Virus record (IMG/VR): IMGVR_UViG_3300032116_000148
Coordinates: 1 to 64,000 of that record
Length of the DNA stretch: 64,000 bases
Direction: 5' to 3' (one strand)
Origin: a virus
This document shows, piece by piece, positions 58,226 to 64,000 of this stretch. Every line of letters starts with the position of its first letter. The first letter of the stretch is position 1. The position numbers and the translations under genes were made by a program. Below the pieces are notes generated by a model. The model saw only the letters and a program-made list of their open reading frames with translations. It made no database searches and was not told where the DNA came from.

Positions 58226-58444
58226 CTAGGCTATTCCCTTTTTCTGAATCTCTTTAGCTCTGTTCCAAAGCTTCTTGATCATAGCAGTGTCGCTGATTTC
58301 TCTGCTTTTCATGAAATCCTCAGTCTTTTCAGGTGACTTTGGCAGTTCATTTCCATAGTAGTCAATCATGTCTACCGCTAAAAGATCTATCTTTTCTTTC
58401 TCAGATGCTTCGTTCAAGAAATTGTCAAAAGATTGTAGTTGCAT
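58226..58444 (-). CDS. Small capsid-targeted protein inside the baseplate cluster
   Basis: 72 residues. Leader MQLQSFDNFLNEASEKEK with a FLNE-A protease-like site at residues 9-13, matching the capsid-targeting pattern. The mature 60 residues are helical and charged (KIDLLAVDMIDYYGNELPKS, KKLWNRAKEIQKKG). Function unknown. It is the only member of the family located within the baseplate genes. Confidence 0.55.
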   Translation of the reverse strand: MQLQSFDNFLNEASEKEKIDLLAVDMIDYYGNELPKSPEKTEDFMKSREISDTAMIKKLWNRAKEIQKKGIA

Positions 58445-58454
58445 AGTTTAAATT

Positions 58455-59234
58455 TTAGTCTGTGAAGAAGTAGTCTGTTCCTTCGTCTTCTTTGATTTCT
58501 GTTTCTATTTCTTTCAATTCATCAACGCCTTCAGATTTGATATCGGCATAGTTGATTTGAATGTTACCGGGTAGATTGAAAGTGAATGTCCCTAAAATTC
58601 TACCTAGCTGCTTTTTCACCTGTGCCACGACGTATCTGATGAAGATCTCGTCGCTGAAGAGAGCACAATCGCTGATTTTTTCGTAGATGAGGAAAATCAC
58701 GTTGTTTGTAGGGAGTTCTCCCATGAATCTGAATTTCTTGTTCAGATAATTATAGTTATAGGAAATCATCCCTTGCAAGTTCATTCTCGCGATGTCGATG
58801 AAATAAGCATTGATAACATAGAACATCATCTGTTCTGAACCGATACCTGCACCGTAAACGTTATTATAGATGAACTTATCAAGAGCAAAATCCGGATCCA
58901 ATCCTACAAAGCTCATACCTCCGAATCCACCGTCTTCTCCAGCCCAGCCTGATATCTGATAAACCGAATTGACTGCCCATACAGAATCAGGCATCGTAAT
59001 CTCTCCAGTCTTTTTGAAAGTTTCAGTGTTAAATGTGGAAGCCTTGATAGCATAGTACTTCTCTTGAACAGAGTATTCGTAATGCTTATAAAACCACATT
59101 TTAGCGTTGTTAATGATACGTATCACCTCTTCTTTAGGAATAGTGAAAGGTATCTGGCAGAAAGACGTGATCTCCTGCTGTACCTGAGCAACCAGGCTAT
59201 CATAACACGCTTTCTGTTCTGCTGTCATTGCCAT
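58455..59234 (-). CDS. Structural protein, possibly neck or tail adaptor
   Basis: 259 residues. N-terminal helical (EEVIRIINNAKMWFYKHYEY) and a C-terminal part with FIRYVVAQVKKQLGRILGTF, FNLPGNIQINYADIKSEGVD and ELKEIETEIKED. That C-terminal pattern (helix, G-N-F, LPG, helix) recalls a structural protein often seen in T4-like phages of marine hosts, but I cannot name it with certainty. Its neighbours are baseplate genes. Confidence 0.5.
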   Translation of the reverse strand: MAMTAEQKACYDSLVAQVQQEITSFCQIPFTIPKEEVIRIINNAKMWFYKHYEYSVQEKYYAIKASTFNTETFKKTGEITMPDSVWAVNSVYQISGWAGEDGGFGGMSFVGLDPDFALDKFIYNNVYGAGIGSEQMMFYVINAYFIDIARMNLQGMISYNYNYLNKKFRFMGELPTNNVIFLIYEKISDCALFSDEIFIRYVVAQVKKQLGRILGTFTFNLPGNIQINYADIKSEGVDELKEIETEIKEDEGTDYFFTD

Positions 59235-59237
59235 TCT

Positions 59238-60518
59238 TTACGCTATTTTTTCAAATGAAATTATTTCTGTCATGTCTGATATCTTAGCCTGGCGAGTTAC
59301 CACCTTTCCAGATATCAATCTGCCTCCATCCATTTTTCCAGAAATGATAGAAGAAAATCCCATCACATCGCAGTCAATCAGAGAGCTGTTACTATTTAGA
59401 TAACTTTGATCGAAGAAGGAATCTCTCGCTGTGCTCTTATTGAAAAGGTTTGACATGTAGATATCAGAGTTTTCAATCATACAGCTGAAGAGGTCACAGT
59501 TAGAAATGTTACCGTTGATCTTGCTGTCAAATATATCTATGCCTTCGAAGAGATAAGCATTCTCAATGGTGGTATCTTTAATCTGAAGCTTGCCCTGATT
59601 GCTGTCATAGTTCAAAAGACCTCTGGTCATTCTAGTCTCAGATAACAGCTTGAAAACTCTATCTCTGATATAAGGATAGAGAGTGCCTACTATCTGACGA
59701 TTAGTCGTTAGATCTGTCAATAGAGTAATCTCAGGAAATTCTTTAACGAAGGCTTCTATAGAAGAATACGAGTTGATGATCTTCTGATTGCTTTCTAGAA
59801 TTTCTTCTAGACTTTTCTTCTCTTCTTCAGTCAGTCCCGGATTAGTAATACAGTGTCTTAGACAGTCTATTGATAGATCGATGACCTGCCAGTTCTTATC
59901 GAACTTGCTTTCATAGTCAGTACCGCCCAGATATCTAAATCGAAGAGATCCTGTATCCAAAGACGTGAAGTCGATACCGTAGTATTTTCTAAGAGGAAAC
60001 GTGAAGCTGTTACTGCTCAGGCTTGACGGAGTATCAATGTAAAATTTGCTGCTCGGGTAGATGTTCTTGATAGACTTTGATCTAGGAAATCTCTTTCTCT
60101 CTGGAAATAGCCCGTAAACGGCTGATTCGGGATAGTGTAGTATCATCTTAAGAATGTTCAATCTCGACACGTTAGGAGTTCCTAAGATGCCAAAATCTTT
60201 GAACATAATGCTGAAATTGAAATCACAATCCCACAGTGTCTTGCCTTTTCTTTGAATCCATTCAAAGACTTTTTGAGTCAAGAGACGAGCCTCAGAGTAA
60301 GGTAAGAAGCCAGAGCTGAGCCTGTACTTCTTGCTATGCATCTGCTCTAATTTGAGAAAATCAAAGTCTGGAAGCACCGGTTCCATCAAAACGTCTGCTT
60401 TGAGAACTTTTCTGCTCGTCGCCGAGGCCAACTGCATTCTCACCGACGTCTCTAATTCTTTAGAATAGAAATCCATTTCTAAAGAGATCATGCTAGTATA
60501 TCGATCTTGTACGAACAT
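59238..60518 (-). CDS. Protein with C-terminal pentapeptide-like beta-helix
   Basis: 426 residues. The first about 310 residues are mixed alpha/beta without recognised motifs. From about 315 a right-handed beta-helix is suggested by a five-residue periodicity: IKDTTIENAYLFEGIDIFDS, then KINGNISNCDLFSCMIENSD and so on, with inward hydrophobic or aromatic positions. An ATAAATAGA late-type element lies 17 bases before the ATG, and a terminator separates it from S1. Probably a virion protein. Confidence 0.5.
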   Translation of the reverse strand: MFVQDRYTSMISLEMDFYSKELETSVRMQLASATSRKVLKADVLMEPVLPDFDFLKLEQMHSKKYRLSSGFLPYSEARLLTQKVFEWIQRKGKTLWDCDFNFSIMFKDFGILGTPNVSRLNILKMILHYPESAVYGLFPERKRFPRSKSIKNIYPSSKFYIDTPSSLSSNSFTFPLRKYYGIDFTSLDTGSLRFRYLGGTDYESKFDKNWQVIDLSIDCLRHCITNPGLTEEEKKSLEEILESNQKIINSYSSIEAFVKEFPEITLLTDLTTNRQIVGTLYPYIRDRVFKLLSETRMTRGLLNYDSNQGKLQIKDTTIENAYLFEGIDIFDSKINGNISNCDLFSCMIENSDIYMSNLFNKSTARDSFFDQSYLNSNSSLIDCDVMGFSSIISGKMDGGRLISGKVVTRQAKISDMTEIISFEKIA

Positions 60519-60532
60519 TGCACATTTTGGTT

Positions 60533-60545
60533 GTTCTATTTATCC
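60533..60545 (-). promoter_or_regulatory. Candidate late promoter element ATAAATAGAAC
   Basis: Minus-strand GGATAAATAGAAC links the two late-type forms: ATAAATA of T4 and TAGAAC of the ATATATAGAAC sites. It lies between the S1 terminator and the ATG at 60518. Confidence 0.5.
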
Positions 60546-60550
60546 AAAAG

Positions 60551-60579
60551 AAAAAGGGAGAAGATCGAACCTTCTCCCT
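60551..60579 (-). terminator. Intrinsic terminator after the S1 gene
   Basis: Minus-strand GGGAGAAG, loop GTTCGAT, CTTCTCCC, then TTTTTC: an 8-bp GC-rich stem with T-tract, 32 bases downstream of the S1 stop codon. Confidence 0.85.
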
Positions 60580-60610
60580 CTTGTCTTTCAAGGACATTTT
60601 GTCCTATCGA

Positions 60611-61720
60611 TTAAGCTTTTCGAAGAACTATCTTCCTAGAAGCCTGTTCGATTTTACTAATGATAACTTCTACGTCCTCACCTTCTTTGAAGTCAGAGTC
60701 TTTAGGGAGTTGAGAAGAATGCATCAATCCAGAAATACCTTTTTCGATCTCTACAAAGACGCCATAGTTAGTGATTTTGACAACCTGTCCTATGACGAGC
60801 TGCTCTGGAGAAAATCTGTTCTGGATGTCATCCCATGGAGAGACTTCTTTTTCTTTCTCAGTCAAAAGTATTTTGCTGTCTGAGATGATCTGTTTAATTC
60901 TGAATTCTACAGATCGACCTGGTTTGATCAAACCAGCTTTGAAGTCTTCTTCGCTCTTCTCTATTTCAACTACTGGAATTAGACCGGTTAAACAATCTTC
61001 AAATTCTACGAAGATACCAGCACCGCTGGTTCCTGTCACGAAACCTGTTCTCCAAGAATCTATCGTCTCTGTTACTTTTTCGATCTTAGAAGGGATCATC
61101 GTCTTCAGATAGTCTCGGTGAGAAACTACAGGGATGTCTCTTTCTTTCGAATAGTTGACAGGCACTACGATGATCTCTTTACCTAAGAGACTTGCGAAGT
61201 CTACAAGCTTGTTCATTCCGGCTAAAGAACCAGGCATGAAACATTTGATCACATCAATCTCTACGAAGTAACCTCCGTGGATGAGTTCGGTGACTTTGGC
61301 TCTGTAACCTACTTTTTGACCGATAGAATCTACGATCTCTTGCATCTTACGCTTGTTGATAGCATCAGTGAAGCTCGCTTCGTAGTTACCGTTATGGCCG
61401 AATTTTAATTTAACTGGAATGTGATCGCCTACTCTGAGATCTTCTAAACCTCTCTCTTTTCTCATGTTCATGTAAGCGTCTTGCTTACCGTCCAAGCTGA
61501 GAATCACATGATCAGGTCTCATCGAGATGACCTCGAGCGTTCTGATTTCGTTTTCTTGTGGTGGTTCTTTGATCTCTAATCCCTCATAGAATCTGAGGAG
61601 TTCAAGCACGTTAGAATCCTGGGAAAGGATTTTTGTTCCTCTTGGAAGATCGACCTCTACTGTTACTGTGCTGAAGGGATCTTGGTCGTCTTGTCGGAAC
61701 GTTACTTTTTGTTTGGGCAT
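60611..61720 (-). CDS. Ribosomal protein S1 homologue (four S1 domains)
   Basis: 369 residues. Four OB-fold S1 domains are visible: near 60-120 (RPDHVILSLDGKQDAYMNMR, divergent), 135-200 (VTELIHGGYFVEIDVIKCFM), 220-290 (GFVTGTSGAGIFVEFEDCLT) and 308-369 (GQVVKITNYGVFVEIEKGIS, then LMHSSQL). Bacterial S1 has six. Domains 3 and 4 keep the aromatic and glycine positions for RNA binding. It could bind the ribosome or phage mRNA, steering translation to A-rich phage leaders, or act in phage RNA metabolism. A terminator follows it. Confidence 0.85.
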   Translation of the reverse strand: MPKQKVTFRQDDQDPFSTVTVEVDLPRGTKILSQDSNVLELLRFYEGLEIKEPPQENEIRTLEVISMRPDHVILSLDGKQDAYMNMRKERGLEDLRVGDHIPVKLKFGHNGNYEASFTDAINKRKMQEIVDSIGQKVGYRAKVTELIHGGYFVEIDVIKCFMPGSLAGMNKLVDFASLLGKEIIVVPVNYSKERDIPVVSHRDYLKTMIPSKIEKVTETIDSWRTGFVTGTSGAGIFVEFEDCLTGLIPVVEIEKSEEDFKAGLIKPGRSVEFRIKQIISDSKILLTEKEKEVSPWDDIQNRFSPEQLVIGQVVKITNYGVFVEIEKGISGLMHSSQLPKDSDFKEGEDVEVIISKIEQASRKIVLRKA

Positions 61721-61794
61721 TAATTTTTGAGATTAAAAGGTGAATGAAATAATGAATGTGTCTAAATAATATATCTAAGTCAGAAATGTTAGCG

Positions 61795-62853
61795 TCAGAA
61801 TTTTAATAGAGATTTGATCACGGTAGGCAAAAAAGTTATTGCAAATGTTAGACTGCATGCAATCAGACCAAAAATCGGAGCTACCGCTTGAAAAACTTTA
61901 GAAGCAAATTTCTTCAAATCTATTTTTTTGAGAGAAAAAACGAGATTCAAAAAGTTTTTTATGTCTGCTTTGACTTTTGCCGCTGACTCTTTTACCTTAG
62001 AAAACTTTTTAGCCAGAGCGATGAGAATAGGCTCTAGAGCTTTTTTCAAAAGATCTAAAAAAAGCTTAACTGGATTTTTTATCAAATTGCTTAAGAGCTC
62101 AAGCAGCTTTTTCACAGGATTCTTCAGAGCATCGATAGCAAGTTTGAAAGTACTTAAAATGAAATCTATTCCAGTTTGAACGAAACTGAGCAGCAACGTT
62201 ATCTGTTTTATCACCCATTCAGGGCCCTTCGCGATTTCCTTGATGATCTCAGCTACATAAGCTTTGGCGTCTTGTAGTTCTTTCTCAGCTGCAGCTATTG
62301 CTTCATTTCCGCTTTGCTTAGCTTTTGCTACTTTAGCCGTCGCTTCTGACAATATCTCTTGAGCTCTTGTTTGTGATTCTGATCCGTCGCCTTTGACTAA
62401 TTTTTTGAGAGCTTTCTTTCTTTCAGCATCTTTAATGTCGTCAATTTTACCCGATAGATTTATTTTTAGAGGACCTATCGGTAAGGTGAGAGGAAGTGCG
62501 AATTTTTTAAGCGGCTCTACGATTTTTTCAACTACAAATTGGATTATGTTAGAAACTGCTTTCTGTATCTCTTGAATGAGCTCATTGATCTTTTTCACGA
62601 TCTCGGCCAACTTCGGAGGATCTGTAAGAGCAGCTTTTACTCTTTTGGCCAGATCTACGAGTTTAGCATAAGGTGACAACGCAGTAGCGTAAATTTTATC
62701 AAAGAATTCTACGATGGTAAAGATAAGATTCTCTAATCCGGGCTCGTTCTTTCTCTTAGGATCGATTTTTACTTTCAACCCTTTATCGTTGAGACACTTT
62801 TCAAACTGCTTGATTGCAGTGTCTATTCCTTTCGTATCTAGAAATTCTGCCAT
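61795..62853 (-). CDS. Long amphipathic helical protein, unrecognised
   Basis: 352 residues, almost all helix, rich in Lys, Ala, Leu and Ile. Long amphipathic stretches such as INELIQEIQKAVSNIIQFVV and PVKKLLELLSNLIKNPVKLF repeat, and the C-terminus SLTFAITFLPTVIKSLLKF is hydrophobic enough to enter a membrane. It overlaps the gp5-like gene by one base. Candidates are a tail tape-measure-like or hub-associated membrane-active protein injected during infection. Confidence 0.5.
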   Translation of the reverse strand: MAEFLDTKGIDTAIKQFEKCLNDKGLKVKIDPKRKNEPGLENLIFTIVEFFDKIYATALSPYAKLVDLAKRVKAALTDPPKLAEIVKKINELIQEIQKAVSNIIQFVVEKIVEPLKKFALPLTLPIGPLKINLSGKIDDIKDAERKKALKKLVKGDGSESQTRAQEILSEATAKVAKAKQSGNEAIAAAEKELQDAKAYVAEIIKEIAKGPEWVIKQITLLLSFVQTGIDFILSTFKLAIDALKNPVKKLLELLSNLIKNPVKLFLDLLKKALEPILIALAKKFSKVKESAAKVKADIKNFLNLVFSLKKIDLKKFASKVFQAVAPIFGLIACSLTFAITFLPTVIKSLLKF

Positions 62854-63647
62854 TATTCAGTTTTAGACACCTTGCTCAGCTCCAATCCTGAAAGAGGAAT
62901 GATCGGTGGCCCTGTCGGAGCTCCGAGGTTACCGAGGTGGGTGTGATTATTAAATAGTTTCTGAAAAGTATTGCCCTTAATTACAGCTTCAGCAGCATTA
63001 GGTCCTAGCTCGACATTAGGTGAGCTTAGATGAGCTTTTTGAGAAGCCTTTACTGTGGCGTTCTTACATTCTATATTGACGTCTGTTCTCACTTTGATTG
63101 TCAGATTACCGTCTTTTGTCAAAATGATGACGTCGCCTCCTGCATTTTTTACCTCTATCGATTCATCAGGTTTGATGTTGATCGTGTTTTTCTTGTAGTC
63201 GAGCATCAATCCTTTGCTCTCAGTAAAGAACACTTTGACAGCCCCTTCTGTAACAGTATCGTAGATTAAAGAATGAGCATTGGTGTAGCTGTCTTTTATT
63301 TCTGCTGTGAGTTCTTCTGAGAGGTGAGCCAATGCACTGTATTCTGGGTAGTATGGGTTACCGTTGTCGAAAGAGACGTTCACGACAGATCCAGTCTTAG
63401 GCACTGAAAAAGATCCTGAACCGCTTGAACTTCCGCCGGAAAAATAACCTCTAGGAAAAGCCCATGGAATTGAATCATCAGGGATTACGTATCTGCTAGC
63501 CGGATCATAAGGATTTTCTCTCGTGTCAAACTTACCAAAGACTCTAACGCGTACTCTGCCTAGAAGAAGAGGATCAGAATTATCTACCACTTCTCCCAGC
63601 CAAGATGTACCGACTAGGTTATCACTTATGCTATCTAAGTTTATCAT
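62853..63647 (-). CDS. 5: Baseplate hub/spike protein, gp5-like (no lysozyme domain)
   Basis: 264 residues. The N-terminal OB-fold has WLGEVVDNSDPLLLGRVRVR and VFGKFDTRENPYD, followed by IPWAFPRG and the GSVVNVSFDNGNPYYPEYSA strand pair typical of gp5/VgrG. The C-terminal part is a repetitive beta-helix (INIKPDESIEVKNAGGDVII, LTIKVRTDVNIECKN). The lysozyme domain of T4 gp5 is absent, so wall digestion must come from elsewhere. It forms the membrane-puncturing spike. Confidence 0.8.
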   Translation of the reverse strand: MINLDSISDNLVGTSWLGEVVDNSDPLLLGRVRVRVFGKFDTRENPYDPASRYVIPDDSIPWAFPRGYFSGGSSSGSGSFSVPKTGSVVNVSFDNGNPYYPEYSALAHLSEELTAEIKDSYTNAHSLIYDTVTEGAVKVFFTESKGLMLDYKKNTINIKPDESIEVKNAGGDVIILTKDGNLTIKVRTDVNIECKNATVKASQKAHLSSPNVELGPNAAEAVIKGNTFQKLFNNHTHLGNLGAPTGPPIIPLSGLELSKVSKTE

Positions 63648-64000
63648 TCAAATAAATTTTCAGCCGTTAATACAGGGCCAGGAGGGCCTCCTGATCCAAG
63701 AACGTTAGTCCTAGTCAAAGTAGGCGTAGGTATTCCATCGTTGTTAGTTGGTCTATATGCAGGTGGCATTATTCTCTCTGTAGAAAGACTCTGAGCAGGA
63801 GCTCCAGTACCCAAAGGATTAGTCCTAACTGCTGGCTGCAAAGGATCTCCCAGGCCTACAGGGTTTGATGACACCAACGGACCCGGTTGGTCTCCAGACT
63901 CTAAAGCTCTAAACGAAGTAAAGTTTGGATTTTGAACTCCAGTCCCTATCAGATTCTCTTGATTCAGTGGAGGCTGATTCACTCCATCAAAATTAGTAGG
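63644..64000 (-). CDS. Pro/Gly-rich repeat protein (5' end beyond the window)
   Basis: The frame is open to the window edge; a GTG at 63982 is the first possible start inside, but upstream codons (PTNFDG) continue the same composition, so the real start is probably outside. About four degenerate repeats of T/S-N-x-(L/V)-G-x-G: ENLIGTGVQNP, SNPVGLGDPLQP, TNPLGTGAPAQS and TNVLGSGGPPGP. No charged core, likely extended. It overlaps the gp5-like gene by 4 bases and may be a spike- or hub-associated protein. Not recognised. Confidence 0.5.
   Translation of the reverse strand, partial: PTNFDGVNQPPLNQENLIGTGVQNPNFTSFRALESGDQPGPLVSSNPVGLGDPLQPAVRTNPLGTGAPAQSLSTERIMPPAYRPTNNDGIPTPTLTRTNVLGSGGPPGPVLTAENLFE

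Noticed and set aside
1-64000. CRISPR arrays, tRNA genes, insertion sequences and homing endonucleases
   Set aside because: Looked for repeats with spacers, cloverleaf-like segments, transposase and GIY-YIG or HNH motifs, and saw none, including around the split polymerase.

Overview
The window is part of the genome of a large tailed phage with a contractile tail (myovirus), a distant relative of T4, and it probably infects a member of the Bacteroidota. The T4 link rests on recognisable homologues of head completion protein gp4, late sigma factor gp55, tail sheath stabiliser gp15, recombination nuclease gp46/gp47, helicase gp41, UvsX, UvsY, UvsW, clamp gp45, polymerase gp43, dCTPase/dUTPase gp56, primase gp61, single-strand binding protein gp32, and baseplate proteins gp6, gp25 and gp5. 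Host evidence: a histone H1-like protein of the short Bacteroidota Hc1 type, a lipoprotein and a secreted protein with Bacteroidota-style signal peptides, and start codons preceded by A-rich leaders without Shine-Dalgarno sequences. Every credible gene lies on the minus strand, so transcription runs from high to low coordinates. No tRNA, IS element or CRISPR array was seen, and no gap above 300 bases is left without a gene.

Layout in transcription order (right to left). 64000-50005: Pro/Gly-repeat protein (cut by the window edge), gp5-like spike, helical protein, ribosomal protein S1 homologue, beta-helix protein, putative neck or tail protein, small capsid-targeted protein, gp25, gp6 and large baseplate proteins. 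49993-33769: very large baseplate or tail proteins, a collagen-like fibre, an overlapping spanin-like pair, coiled-coil tail proteins and a tail-tube-fold protein. 33755-31393: three proteins with a capsid-targeting-like N-terminus around a lipoprotein. 31371-26307: RuvC-like nuclease, gp32, gp61, UvsY, UvsW. 26265-19380: more capsid-targeted proteins interleaved with a 2OG-Fe(II) oxygenase, an MBD4-like DNA glycosylase and a ligase-superfamily protein. 19211-3723: gp56, N-terminal half of DNA polymerase, NrdB, NrdA, Hc1-like protein, clamp, C-terminal half of the polymerase, UvsX, a winged-helix protein, gp41, a possible gp33, an HTH-phosphoesterase, gp47 and gp46. 3633-1: gp15, an unknown 577-residue protein, a small protein, gp55 and gp4.

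The most striking system is a family of at least ten otherwise dissimilar proteins that share an N-terminus of the type MKxxKLFEQFxxxxNEA. It resembles the T4 capsid-targeting sequence of internal proteins, with a prohead-protease-like (I/L)xE site just behind it. This predicts a diverse set of cargo packaged in the head and injected with the DNA. Two members are joined in frame behind small phage domains, one carries several possible cleavage sites, and one ends in a glycine-zipper membrane segment.

Other notable points: a DNA polymerase split at the fingers tip with the two halves about 4.7 kb apart; a phage S1 protein in a genome without Shine-Dalgarno sites; and two promoter classes readable by eye, a TTGAAAC-N17-TAnnnT type placed just behind terminators of the replication region, and an ATATATAGA / TATAAATA late-type element.
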